From: DSXH01 sp020724325
Lineage (GTDB): Bacteria > Bacteroidota > Ignavibacteria > Ignavibacteriales > Melioribacteraceae
Direction: 5' to 3'
NCBI GenBank assembly: GCA_040756515.1
Contig: JBFLYW010000010.1
Location: 1 to 64,000 of the forward strand
Length of the DNA: 64,000 bases
The notes beneath the pieces were generated by a model. The model worked only from the letters and a program-made list of their open reading frames with translations, was not told the DNA's origin and ran no database searches. A program made the translations under genes and the position numbers. Positions 8,485 through 16,564 of this stretch are shown in pieces; the stretch's first letter is position 1; every line of letters starts with the position of its first letter.

Positions 8485-8754
8485 TTACCAACTTGATTTT
8501 TTTACGCCGGGGATTTCACCGCGCAAAGCCATTTCTCTTAAAACTAAACGGGATACACCAAATTTTCTGTAATATCCTCTTGGTCTTCCTGTTACTAAAC
8601 ATCTATTGTGAATACGTGTTGAAGCAGAATTTCTTGGCAGCGATTGTAATGCATTGTGGTCGCCTTTCTCTTTCAATTCTTTTCTTTTTTCAGCATACTT
8701 TGCATAAAGTCTGCGTTTTTTTTCTTCGCGTGCTAATAAACTTTTTCTTGCCAT
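8485..8754 (-). CDS. rpsN: 30S ribosomal protein S14, zinc-free long form
   Basis: S14 belongs to the 30S head. The 89-residue protein has the C-terminal signature RCLVTGRPRGYYRKFGVSRL and ends GVKKSSW. Only one cysteine is present, so it is the long form without a zinc ribbon, in contrast to S4 and L36 of this cluster, which keep theirs. It lies 10 bp after rplE. Confidence 0.98.
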   Translation of the reverse strand: MARKSLLAREEKKRRLYAKYAEKRKELKEKGDHNALQSLPRNSASTRIHNRCLVTGRPRGYYRKFGVSRLVLREMALRGEIPGVKKSSW

Positions 8755-8764
8755 GTAATTCCTT

Positions 8765-9421
8765 CTAGTTTATTTCCTTTTTTCTGAACGGCATACCGAA
8801 AGCGTTCAAAAGTTCAAATGCTTCTTTATCTGTCTTAGCAGTTGTAACAAACGTTATATTCATTCCAAGCACTTTTGTAACTTTATCAACATTAATTTCT
8901 GGGAAGATGATCTGTTCTTTAATGCCAAGTGTATAGTTGCCTCTTCCATCAAAAGATTTATCGGAAACTCCCCTAAAGTCGCGAACCCTGGGAAGAGCAA
9001 TGGTTAAAAGGCGATCGAGAAATTCATACATTCTTCTGCTTCTAAGAGTAACTTTAGCACCAATTTTCATTCCTTCTCGCAGTTTGAAATTAGAAATTGC
9101 TTTTTTGGCTGTTCTAACAGAAACTTTTTGACCCGTAATTGTTTCGAGATTTTTAGCGGCTTCTTCTAGAATTTTTGCATCATGAACTGCCTGTCCAACT
9201 CCCATATTTACAACAATTTTTTCAATTCTGGGTACCTGCATTACACTCTTGTAGTTGAATTGTACTTTAAGTTTAGGAACGATTTCTTTAGCGTATTTAT
9301 CTTTCAAACGTGCCGGAACTTTTTCTTCAACAATTTTACCATCGCTGCCGGATTTAACTTTTTTACCGGTTTGTGTAGCAGCTTGTTGTTTTTGATCTTT
9401 AGTTTTTTGTTCTTTTGCCAT
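8765..9421 (-). CDS. rplE: 50S ribosomal protein L5 with an N-terminal extension
   Basis: L5 binds 5S rRNA and contacts P-site tRNA. The usual L5 sequence (about 179 residues) begins near residue 38 (PARLKDKYAKEIVPKL). It includes KIVVNMGVGQA, GQKVSVRTAKKAISNFKLRE and RVRDFRGVSDKSFDGRGNY. The first 37 or so residues are a polar, Lys/Gln-rich extension (MAKEQKTKDQKQQAATQTGK onwards) of unknown use. The ATG at 9421 is the natural start because rplX ends only 24 bp upstream. Confidence 0.97.
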   Translation of the reverse strand: MAKEQKTKDQKQQAATQTGKKVKSGSDGKIVEEKVPARLKDKYAKEIVPKLKVQFNYKSVMQVPRIEKIVVNMGVGQAVHDAKILEEAAKNLETITGQKVSVRTAKKAISNFKLREGMKIGAKVTLRSRRMYEFLDRLLTIALPRVRDFRGVSDKSFDGRGNYTLGIKEQIIFPEINVDKVTKVLGMNITFVTTAKTDKEAFELLNAFGMPFRKKEIN

Positions 9422-9445
9422 CGTGATTATAAATCCTTAGAATTT

Positions 9446-9772
9446 TTATGCGATCATTTCGCCGCTTACTTTACTAATTCGTACGCTTTTCTTTTTACCC
9501 TTTTTTTCATCAATAATAATTTTAGAACCGACTTTAGTAGGTTCATTTGTTTTGGGGTCTAAGAGCATAACATTGGAAACATGAATAGGAGCTTCTTTTT
9601 CGATAATGCCGCCTTGCGGATTTTTCTGATTCGGTTTTGTATGTCTTTTGCGAAGATTAACTCCTTCGATAATAACTTTATTAAGTACAGGAAAAACCTT
9701 AAGTACCTTACCGGTTTTACCTTTGGAGTTGCCAGAAATAACTATAACAGAATCGTTCTTTTTAATTTTCAT
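9446..9772 (-). CDS. rplX: 50S ribosomal protein L24
   Basis: L24 initiates 50S assembly. The KOW motif is at the N-terminus (MKIKKNDSVIVISGNSKGKT, then GKVLKVFP). It is followed by VIIEGVNLRKRHTKPNQKNP and PIHVSNVMLLDP. Length is 108 residues. It lies 13 bp after rplN. Confidence 0.98.
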   Translation of the reverse strand: MKIKKNDSVIVISGNSKGKTGKVLKVFPVLNKVIIEGVNLRKRHTKPNQKNPQGGIIEKEAPIHVSNVMLLDPKTNEPTKVGSKIIIDEKKGKKKSVRISKVSGEMIA

Positions 9773-9785
9773 TAGGTCATTCCTC

Positions 9786-10154
9786 TTAAAGAACCTCTGG
9801 AGCCAGAGAAATTATTTTCATAAATTTTTTATCGCGCAATTCCCTTGCAACCGGGCCGAAGATACGAGTGCCGCGTGGTTCGCCCTGTGCGTTTAATAGA
9901 ACTGCAGCATTTTCATCAAAACGGATGTAAGAGCCGTCGTTTCTTCTAACTTCTTTTTTGGTACGAACAATAACAGCTCTAGATACTTCACCTTTTTTAA
10001 CACCGCCGCCGGGTATAGCAGACTTTACGCTCACAACAATAACATCGCCTAAGCTGGCATATCTTCTATTGCTGCCACCTAAGACGCGAATACAACGAAC
10101 TTTTTTAGCACCGGAATTATCCGCAACTACTAAATTTGTTTCTTCTTGAATCAT
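9786..10154 (-). CDS. rplN: 50S ribosomal protein L14
   Basis: L14 lies at the subunit interface. The start MIQEETNLVVADNSGAKKVR, the KSAIPGGGVKKGEV segment and the C-terminal GTRIFGPVARELRDKKFMKI are diagnostic; 122 residues is the family length. It heads the spc block, 43 bp after rpsQ. Confidence 0.99.
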   Translation of the reverse strand: MIQEETNLVVADNSGAKKVRCIRVLGGSNRRYASLGDVIVVSVKSAIPGGGVKKGEVSRAVIVRTKKEVRRNDGSYIRFDENAAVLLNAQGEPRGTRIFGPVARELRDKKFMKIISLAPEVL

Positions 10155-10197
10155 TTTTTATAAACTCCCAATCAAACTATGTAAAGTTCTAAAGCAA

Positions 10198-10458
10198 TTA
10201 TTTTGCTTTTTCAACTATTTCTACCAAACGCCATTTTTTTCTTTTACTAAGCGGTCTAGTTTCCATCACCTTAACAATATCTCCTAACCCGCATTCATTC
10301 TTCTCATCATGAGCCATTAGCTTGGTAGTCTTCCTGAAATATTTTTTATAGATCGGATGCGCAACACGTCTTTCAATAGCAACAATAATGCTCTTATTCA
10401 TTTTATTACTAACTACCGAACCGATTCTAATTTTTCTAGTATTTCTTCTGGTCTCCAT
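10198..10458 (-). CDS. rpsQ: 30S ribosomal protein S17
   Basis: S17 is an OB-fold protein binding 16S rRNA. The 86-residue sequence has RIGSVVSNKMNKSIIVAIER, HPIYKKYFRKTTKLMAHDE and GDIVKVMETRPLSKRKKWRL. It is the last gene of the S10 block and follows rpmC by 20 bp. Confidence 0.98.
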   Translation of the reverse strand: METRRNTRKIRIGSVVSNKMNKSIIVAIERRVAHPIYKKYFRKTTKLMAHDEKNECGLGDIVKVMETRPLSKRKKWRLVEIVEKAK

Positions 10459-10478
10459 CGAAAAAGAATTTCTCCTTA

Positions 10479-10694
10479 TTAATTTGTCTTTGAGTTTTTA
10501 GCTTCTTGCATATCACGTTCTTTAAGAATCGTTTTCATTTTGGCAATATCTTTTTTTACAAGACGGAGTTTAGCCGTGTTTGTTAAATTTTTTAATTCTT
10601 GCTGGAATCTCAAATCCACCAGATTTTTCTGTTCTTCGAGAATTCGTTTCTTAAGTTCTTCAGTGGACATTTCTCTAATTTCGTAAATCTTCAT
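10479..10694 (-). CDS. rpmC: 50S ribosomal protein L29
   Basis: L29 is a two-helix protein at the exit tunnel, near SRP and trigger-factor docking sites. The 71-residue sequence has the typical EIREMSTEELKKRILEEQKN and VDLRFQQELKNLTNTAKLRL segments. It lies 15 bp after rplP and 20 bp before rpsQ. Confidence 0.97.
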   Translation of the reverse strand: MKIYEIREMSTEELKKRILEEQKNLVDLRFQQELKNLTNTAKLRLVKKDIAKMKTILKERDMQEAKNSKTN

Positions 10695-10709
10695 AGTATA
10701 AAAATCCTT

Positions 10710-11129
10710 TTATGATTTTAAATCTGGTCTCTGAACAATTTTTGTTTTAATAGGCAATTTATGAGCCGCAACTGTTAATGCTTCGTGGGCAGTAGTTTTA
10801 TCGATACCGCCAACCTCAAACATAATTCTACCAGGAAGAACTACCGCAACCCAGAATTCCGGCGCACCTTTTCCTTTACCCATTCTAGTTTCGAGAGGTT
10901 TTTTTGTTACAGGTTTATCCGGAAATATTCTTATCCAAACTTTTCCATCTCTCTTCATTTGGCGTGATAATGCAACACGGCAAGCTTCAATTTGTCTGCT
11001 TGTAATCCATGCCGGCTCCATAGCTTTCAAACCATAATCTCCAAAATTAACTAGATAACCACGGGTAGACTTGCCTGTTCTTCTACCTCTATGTGCTTTT
11101 CGATATTTAACTCTTTTTGGCATTAACAT
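10710..11129 (-). CDS. rplP: 50S ribosomal protein L16
   Basis: L16 helps shape the A-site tRNA region. The 139-residue protein contains PKRVKYRKAHRGRRTGKSTR, ITSRQIEACRVALSRQMKRD and MGKGKGAPEFWVAVVLPGRI. Two starts are possible: ATG at 11129, which has an AGGAG at good spacing, or the second ATG at 11123, which gives the conventional MPKRVKYR start. I kept the first because of the ribosome binding site. Confidence 0.97.
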   Translation of the reverse strand: MLMPKRVKYRKAHRGRRTGKSTRGYLVNFGDYGLKAMEPAWITSRQIEACRVALSRQMKRDGKVWIRIFPDKPVTKKPLETRMGKGKGAPEFWVAVVLPGRIMFEVGGIDKTTAHEALTVAAHKLPIKTKIVQRPDLKS

Positions 11130-11162
11130 GAGAAAAACTCCTAAAACTTTTTTTCTATAGCT

Positions 11163-11804
11163 TTATTCTGTTGAGCGTCTGCCTAAAATTTCTCCGCGGC
11201 AGATCCATACTTTAATTCCGATAGAACCATATATTGTTTCAGCTCTTCCGTGGGCATAATCAATATCTGCACGTAAAGTATGTAAAGGAATTCTACCTTC
11301 TTTATACTGCTCGGTACGTGCCATTTCTGCGCCTCCTAATCTGCCGGCACACATTACTCTAATACCTTCGGCACCCATTCGCATAGCAGATGTAATTGCA
11401 GATTTCATTGCGCGACGGAAAGAGATTCTTCCTTCAATTTGTTTAGCAATATTTTCGGCAACAAGAAAAGCATCTAATTCAGGTCTTTTAATTTCTGTGA
11501 TCTGAATTTTCACTTCTTTATCCGTAATTTTCTTTAATTCCTCTTCAATCTGCGCAATTTCTTTACCGCTTTTTCCAATAACAACACCGGGTCTGGAAGT
11601 ATGAATTGTAAGGATAATATTCTTTGATGTTCTATCAATTTTGATAGATGCAATACCGGCGTTCTGTAATCTTTTACGAACATAAGTTCTTAATTTTTTA
11701 TCTTCGATGAGTTTTGGTGCGTAACTTTTATTTTCGTACCAATTCGATTCCCATCCTTTTATAACTCCAACTCTTAAACCAATTGGATTAGTCTTTTGAC
11801 CCAA
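11163..11804 (-). CDS. rpsC: 30S ribosomal protein S3
   Basis: S3 lies at the mRNA entry channel. The start MGQKTNPIGLRVGVIKGWES, the KH domain with RPGVVIGKSGKEIAQIEEEL and the C-terminal RADIDYAHGRAETIYGSIGI are diagnostic. The 213-residue length is normal. It lies 15 bp after rplV. Confidence 0.99.
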   Translation of the reverse strand: MGQKTNPIGLRVGVIKGWESNWYENKSYAPKLIEDKKLRTYVRKRLQNAGIASIKIDRTSKNIILTIHTSRPGVVIGKSGKEIAQIEEELKKITDKEVKIQITEIKRPELDAFLVAENIAKQIEGRISFRRAMKSAITSAMRMGAEGIRVMCAGRLGGAEMARTEQYKEGRIPLHTLRADIDYAHGRAETIYGSIGIKVWICRGEILGRRSTE

Positions 11805-11819
11805 AACTTCCTCCTAAGA

Positions 11820-12167
11820 TTACTTTTTTGTTGCTACTACAATTGTTAGGTGATTAGATCTTTTTCTTATTCTATAAGCTCTGCCCATTGGAGCAGCAGA
11901 AATTCTTTTTAATGTTGGACCCTGATTTACAAATGCTTCCTTAACATACAAGTTAGAAACTTCCTGTTTTGTACTTTCTTCTTTATTCATCAAGTTAGAT
12001 ACGGCGGATCTTAATACTTTTTCTGCAGGGTTGGATGAATGTTTCGGAGAAAAATGTAAAATCTCAATTGCCTGATCAACTGATTTTCCTCTAATCAAAT
12101 CGATTACCAGCCTCATTTTACGAGGTGATGACCCGATATATTTATGTGTAGCTTTTGCTTCCATCAT
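11820..12167 (-). CDS. rplV: 50S ribosomal protein L22
   Basis: L22 lines the exit tunnel near the erythromycin site. The 115-residue protein has SSPRKMRLVIDLIRGKSVDQ and the tunnel hairpin region GPTLKRISAAPMGRAYRIRK. It lies between rpsS and rpsC as usual. Confidence 0.98.
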   Translation of the reverse strand: MMEAKATHKYIGSSPRKMRLVIDLIRGKSVDQAIEILHFSPKHSSNPAEKVLRSAVSNLMNKEESTKQEVSNLYVKEAFVNQGPTLKRISAAPMGRAYRIRKRSNHLTIVVATKK

Positions 12168-12196
12168 TTATTTTCCTCAATTTTATGCCAACAGCA

Positions 12197-12484
12197 TCAT
12201 TTTACTTTAGATGCTTTTTCAGCTTTTGTACCAGGATGTCCTCTAAAAATTCTAGTAGGTGCAAACTCACCTAATTTATGACCAACCATATTTTCAGAAA
12301 TGTAAACCGGAATCATTTTATTTCCGTTATGAACCGCTATTGTATGTCCTACGAACTCCGGAGATATAGTACTTACACGAGACCATGTTTTAATAATTCT
12401 TTTTTGATTGGTTTCGTTAAGTTTTCTTACCTTCTGCAATAGTTTAACACTAATAAAAGGACCTTTTTTAACTGATCTTGGCAT
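12197..12484 (-). CDS. rpsS: 30S ribosomal protein S19
   Basis: S19 lies in the 30S head and contacts S13. The start MPRSVKKGPFISVKLLQKV, the segment WSRVSTISPEFVGHTIAVHN and the end KLGEFAPTRIFRGHPGTKAE match the family; 95 residues. It follows rplB by 13 bp. Confidence 0.99.
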   Translation of the reverse strand: MPRSVKKGPFISVKLLQKVRKLNETNQKRIIKTWSRVSTISPEFVGHTIAVHNGNKMIPVYISENMVGHKLGEFAPTRIFRGHPGTKAEKASKVK

Positions 12485-12497
12485 AAGTTGCTCTTAA

Positions 12498-13322
12498 TTA
12501 TTTTCTTCTCTTAATAATAAGTTTGTTAGTTGGATTTTTTCTTTTCCTTGTTTTTAATCCTTTTGATTTCTGTCCCCAAGGGGAAACTGGATGTCCGCCG
12601 CCGGAAGTTTTTCCTTCGCCTCCGCCCATCGGGTGATCAACGGGATTCATTGCAACACCTCTTACATGAGGTCTTCTACCAAGCCACCTGCTCCGCCCGG
12701 CTTTACCTAAACTAATATTCTCATGGTCTGCATTGCCAACAGCTCCATAAGTTGCCATACAATCTACTCTAACAATTCTTACTTCGCCCGATGGCATTTT
12801 TAACTGTGCATTTTTTCCTTCTCTTGCCATTAATTGAATTGAAGTACCTGCAGACCTTCCTATTTGACCTCCCTTACCGGGTCTCATTTCAACGTTATGG
12901 ACAAAACTACCAAGAGGAATTTCTTTAAGCGGAAGTGAATTTCCAACTTTTATTTCTGAACCGGAACCGGACATTAAAGTATCACCAACTTTCAGCCCGT
13001 CTGGTGCAAGAATATATCTCTTTTCGCCATCAGAATAGTTTAGCAGAGCAATTCGCGATGTTCTATTAGGATCATATTCAATTGAAAATACTTTTGCCGG
13101 CACACCGCGTTTGTCTCTTTTGAAATCAATAATTCTATAACGTCTTTTATGTCCTCCACCTCTATGACGCGAAGTAACTCTACCCAAATTATTTCTGCCG
13201 CCGGATTTCTTAAGAGAAACAGTAAGGGATTTTTCCGGAACAGTCTTAGTAATCTCTTCGAATGAAGAAATACTCATAAATCTTGTACCGGGTGTATTTG
13301 GTTTTAATTTTCTAATTGCCAT
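12498..13322 (-). CDS. rplB: 50S ribosomal protein L2
   Basis: L2 is needed for subunit joining and lies close to the peptidyl transferase centre. The 274-residue protein has SGGRNNLGRVTSRHRGGGHK, the SH3-like core, and the C-terminal signature RPHVRGVAMNPVDHPMGGGE, with the conserved His. It lies 26 bp after rplW. Confidence 0.99.
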   Translation of the reverse strand: MAIRKLKPNTPGTRFMSISSFEEITKTVPEKSLTVSLKKSGGRNNLGRVTSRHRGGGHKRRYRIIDFKRDKRGVPAKVFSIEYDPNRTSRIALLNYSDGEKRYILAPDGLKVGDTLMSGSGSEIKVGNSLPLKEIPLGSFVHNVEMRPGKGGQIGRSAGTSIQLMAREGKNAQLKMPSGEVRIVRVDCMATYGAVGNADHENISLGKAGRSRWLGRRPHVRGVAMNPVDHPMGGGEGKTSGGGHPVSPWGQKSKGLKTRKRKNPTNKLIIKRRK

Positions 13323-13348
13323 TCAATTCAGCTCCAAAACAGTTGGTC

Positions 13349-13645
13349 TTAAGCTTGACCAAAAATGTCAATAGTTTGACCTTCTTTAAGTGTAATAATA
13401 GCTTTTTTAAATTTTGCTGTTCTTCCTGTAAAGCGACCTTTACGTGTAAATTGAGTTCTTTGTTTACCCTTATATCTAATTGTATTAATCGAAACTGGGT
13501 CTACGTTGAATTTTTCTTTGAGTGCTTTAGCGATCTCTATTTTATTTGCATCAATGGAAACAATAAATCCAAATTTACTAGGGTGTTTTTCTGTAATAGC
13601 GGACATTTTTTCTGTAATCAAAGGTCGAATTAAAATACTTTTCAT
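13349..13645 (-). CDS. rplW: 50S ribosomal protein L23
   Basis: L23 sits at the tunnel exit and docks trigger factor and SRP. The 98-residue sequence has the start MKSILIRPLITEKMSAITEK and FNVDPVSINTIRYKGKQ. It lies 12 bp after rplD. Confidence 0.98.
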   Translation of the reverse strand: MKSILIRPLITEKMSAITEKHPSKFGFIVSIDANKIEIAKALKEKFNVDPVSINTIRYKGKQRTQFTRKGRFTGRTAKFKKAIITLKEGQTIDIFGQA

Positions 13646-13657
13646 TTTTTAACCGTA

Positions 13658-14284
13658 TTATTTAAATGTACTTTCTAAAAGATTAACTGCACTTTTTTGC
13701 ATAACTAAAATTTGGTTATTTAATAACTCGTAAGCAGATGCTTTGTTAGCTTCGAGAATATTAATGCGTTCAATATTTCTGCCCGATTTATAAACGTTCT
13801 CCAGAGTTCCATTAGTAAGTAATAACGTTTTTTTTCCTTTTAGTTGTAAAGCATTCAAAATTTTAGAGAATTCTTTTGTTTTAGGTGATTCGAAATTAAA
13901 ATCTTCCACAACAATAATTTGATTTGCTTTAGCTTTATAAGACAAGGCTGATTTTCTGGCAAGAGAAACAACTTTCTTGTTCAATTTTTCTCTATAATCT
14001 CTTGGTTTAGGTCCAAAAATAGAACCGCCGCCAACCCAAAGTGGAGATCTTGTAGAGCCAGCTCTTGCACCGCCGCGGCCCTTTTGACGCCATGGCTTTT
14101 TACCGCCGCCGCGTACTTCATTTTTCTCTTTTACTTTGTGAGTTCCTTGGCGCTGGTTTGCGAGATATGCCTTAACAGCCAAATAGAGAACATGATCATT
14201 CGGTTCTATTTCAAAAATATCTTTAGAGAGTTCTACATTCTCGCCAGATTTTGTACCATCAGTTTTTAGGACTTCTAATTTCAT
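13658..14284 (-). CDS. rplD: 50S ribosomal protein L4
   Basis: L4 lines the exit tunnel and, in other bacteria, represses the S10 operon. The 208-residue protein starts MKLEVLKTDG and includes NQRQGTHKVKEKNEVRGGGK and KGRGGARAGSTRSPLWVGGG, the extended tunnel loop. A GTG at 14296, sharing a base with the rplC stop, could add four residues. I prefer the ATG at 14284, which gives the customary N-terminus; neither has a clear ribosome binding site. Confidence 0.96.
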   Translation of the reverse strand: MKLEVLKTDGTKSGENVELSKDIFEIEPNDHVLYLAVKAYLANQRQGTHKVKEKNEVRGGGKKPWRQKGRGGARAGSTRSPLWVGGGSIFGPKPRDYREKLNKKVVSLARKSALSYKAKANQIIVVEDFNFESPKTKEFSKILNALQLKGKKTLLLTNGTLENVYKSGRNIERINILEANKASAYELLNNQILVMQKSAVNLLESTFK

Positions 14285-14295
14285 TTTCAATAACA

Positions 14296-14916
14296 CTATT
14301 TATTTATTGCCACAATTGAATTAATAGAGCCTGGAACTGCTCCTTTAACCATTATAATATTTTTTTCTGCAAGTACTTTAACAACTTTAAGATTTCTAAC
14401 GGTAACATTTTCATATCCTTTTCTACCAGCCATTCTCTGCCCTTTAAAAACTCTTGATGGATATGAAGAAGCACCAATAGAACCGGGAGCTCTTACTCTA
14501 TCGCTTTGACCGTGTGTTGTTCCGCCAACGCCTCCAAATCCATGTCTTTTAACCACTCCCTGAAATCCTTTTCCTTTGCTTTTACCAGAAACTTTTACTT
14601 TATCACCCAACTGAAAAAGATCAGCTTTAACTTCATCGCCAATTTTAAATTGATCTGGTACAAAGTTTCTGAATTCCTTAATTGCAGCCGGAGGAGTAAG
14701 CTCCAGTTTTTTATAAACAATAATTTGAGGTTTCTTAACTTTTTTCTCTTTCTTTACTCCGAACCCTAACTGAATTGCGAAGTAACCATCTTTTTCTTTG
14801 GTTTTAACAGAATAGACTTTACATGGGCCGGCTTCCAGAATTGTAACCGGAATAATTTGTCCATCTTCAGAGTATATATTAGTCATTCCTAATTTTTTTG
14901 CTAACAGACCAGGCAT
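14296..14916 (-). CDS. rplC: 50S ribosomal protein L3
   Basis: L3 is an early assembly protein reaching the peptidyl transferase centre. The 206-residue protein has LAKKLGMTNIYSEDGQIIPV, KGKGFQGVVKRHGFGGVGGT and the C-terminal GRKGYENVTVRNLKVVKVLA. It follows rpsJ by 8 bp. Confidence 0.99.
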   Translation of the reverse strand: MPGLLAKKLGMTNIYSEDGQIIPVTILEAGPCKVYSVKTKEKDGYFAIQLGFGVKKEKKVKKPQIIVYKKLELTPPAAIKEFRNFVPDQFKIGDEVKADLFQLGDKVKVSGKSKGKGFQGVVKRHGFGGVGGTTHGQSDRVRAPGSIGASSYPSRVFKGQRMAGRKGYENVTVRNLKVVKVLAEKNIIMVKGAVPGSINSIVAINK

Positions 14917-14924
14917 TTTTTTTC

Positions 14925-15233
14925 CTATAACTTTATCTCAATATCAACGCCGGCAGGAATTTCTAGTTTGCTTAAGGCGTCAACTGTTTTATTATTAGAA
15001 TTGTGGATATCGATAATTCTCTTATGAGCCCTTATCTCGAATTGTTCCCGAGATTTTTTATCAACGTGTGGAGATCTCAAAACCGTAAAGACTGTTCTTC
15101 TTGTTGGAAGAGGAATAGGTCCGGAAACAACAGCACCAGTACTTTTAACTGTTTTAATAATCTTTTCTGTTGATTTATCAATCAAAATGTGATCGTATGA
15201 CTTAAGCTTTATTCTAATTTTTTGACCGGGCAC
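14925..15233 (-). CDS. rpsJ: 30S ribosomal protein S10 (NusE)
   Basis: S10 is a 30S head protein and also NusE, which links the ribosome to NusG during transcription. The 102-residue sequence has KIRIKLKSYDHILIDKSTEK, GPIPLPTRRTVFTVLRSPHV and FEIRAHKRIIDI. It is the first gene of the S10 block and lies downstream of a hairpin terminator that follows tuf, so it may be reached partly by read-through. Confidence 0.99.
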   Translation of the reverse strand: MPGQKIRIKLKSYDHILIDKSTEKIIKTVKSTGAVVSGPIPLPTRRTVFTVLRSPHVDKKSREQFEIRAHKRIIDIHNSNNKTVDALSKLEIPAGVDIEIKL

Positions 15234-15259
15234 TTTTAATAATCTCCTTGTTCAGACAT

Positions 15260-15287
15260 AAAAAGGGGAAAGCAACTACTTTCCCCT
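15260..15287 (-). terminator. Terminator or attenuator between tuf and rpsJ
   Basis: On the minus strand the arm AGGGGAAAG (15279-15287) pairs perfectly with CTTTCCCCT (15264-15272) over a six-base loop. A T run (complement of 15260-15263 and the last stem base) follows. It lies 15 bp after the tuf stop and 30 bp before rpsJ. It should reduce read-through from the str genes into the S10 block. Confidence 0.75.
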
Positions 15288-15302
15288 ATTCAATTAAATA
15301 TA

Positions 15303-16508
15303 CTATTCAATAATCCTTGTTACAAAACCAGCACCAACAGTTCTACCGCCTTCACGTATAGCGAACTTCAATCCTTCTTCCATAGCGATTTCAGAAATTA
15401 AGTCGATCTTTAATTGTACATTATCGCCAGGCATAACCATTTCGGTTCCTTCTGGCAATGTTGCAATTCCTGTTACGTCGGTAGTTCTGAAGTAAAACTG
15501 AGGTCTATAACCGTTAAAGAATGGTGTATGACGACCGCCTTCTTCTTTTGAAAGGATATAAACTTTAGCGTCGAATTTCTTATGAGGAGTAATGGAACCG
15601 GTTTTTGCAAGTACCATTCCTCTTTCAATTTCTGTTTTATCAACACCGCGTAATAATAACCCGGCATTGTCGCCGGCTAAAGCAGAATCTAATTCTTTTC
15701 TAAACATTTCTATTCCGGTAACAACAGTTTTCTTATGTACACCAAGGCCAATCAATTCAACTTCTTCATTTAATTTGAGAGTTCCTCTTTCAACTCTTCC
15801 TGTAGCCACGGTACCACGGCCAGTAATTGAAAAAACGTCTTCAACCGGCATAAGGAATGGTTTATCGGAATCGCGCTGAGGTATTGGAACGTATTCGTCA
15901 ACAGCTTTCATAAGTTCCCAAATGCAGTTATATCTTTCATCTGAAACTGGTGCATTTGATGTTCCGGCTTCAAGTGCTTTTAAAGCTGAGCCGCGTATAA
16001 TTGGAATGTCATTTCCGGGAAATTCATATTTTGTTAATAATTCTCTCAATTCCATTTCAACTAAGTCGATTAATTCAGGATCATCCATCATATCAACTTT
16101 ATTTAAAAACACAACTATTTTTGGTACACCTACCTGTCTTGCAAGCAGTATGTGTTCTCTTGTTTGAGGCATTGGACCATCGGTAGCAGCAACAACCAGA
16201 ATTGCACCATCCATTTGAGCAGCACCGGTAATCATATTCTTTACATAATCAGCGTGACCGGGACAGTCGACATGAGCATAATGTCTATTTTCAGTAGAAT
16301 ATTCAACGTGAGCGGTAGCAATTGTAATACCTCTTTCTCTTTCTTCTGGCGCATTATCAATACTATCGAAGGTTCTTATTTGAGAAAGACCCTTTAAAGC
16401 TAATGCCATGGTGATGGCTGCAGTAAGAGTAGTTTTGCCATGGTCTACGTGTCCGATCGTACCTATGTTAACGTGAGGTTTACTACGATCAAATTTTTCT
16501 TTTGCCAT
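15303..16508 (-). CDS. tuf: Elongation factor Tu
   Basis: EF-Tu delivers aminoacyl-tRNA to the ribosomal A site in a GTP-dependent way. G motifs are clear: GHVDHGKT (about 19-26), the switch I RERGITIATAHVEY, DCPGHAD with the catalytic His, and FLNKVDMMDD. Domains 2 and 3 are complete; length is 401 residues. It lies in the str order rpsL-rpsG-fusA-tuf. In related genomes a tuf copy often sits near tRNA-Thr and tRNA-Trp; here that place holds rpmG only. Confidence 0.99.
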   Translation of the reverse strand: MAKEKFDRSKPHVNIGTIGHVDHGKTTLTAAITMALALKGLSQIRTFDSIDNAPEERERGITIATAHVEYSTENRHYAHVDCPGHADYVKNMITGAAQMDGAILVVAATDGPMPQTREHILLARQVGVPKIVVFLNKVDMMDDPELIDLVEMELRELLTKYEFPGNDIPIIRGSALKALEAGTSNAPVSDERYNCIWELMKAVDEYVPIPQRDSDKPFLMPVEDVFSITGRGTVATGRVERGTLKLNEEVELIGLGVHKKTVVTGIEMFRKELDSALAGDNAGLLLRGVDKTEIERGMVLAKTGSITPHKKFDAKVYILSKEEGGRHTPFFNGYRPQFYFRTTDVTGIATLPEGTEMVMPGDNVQLKIDLISEIAMEEGLKFAIREGGRTVGAGFVTRIIE

Positions 16509-16564
16509 CTAGTTACTCTCCTTATTGTTTTATTTTCTTAATTAATATTGTTAATAATTTTTTA

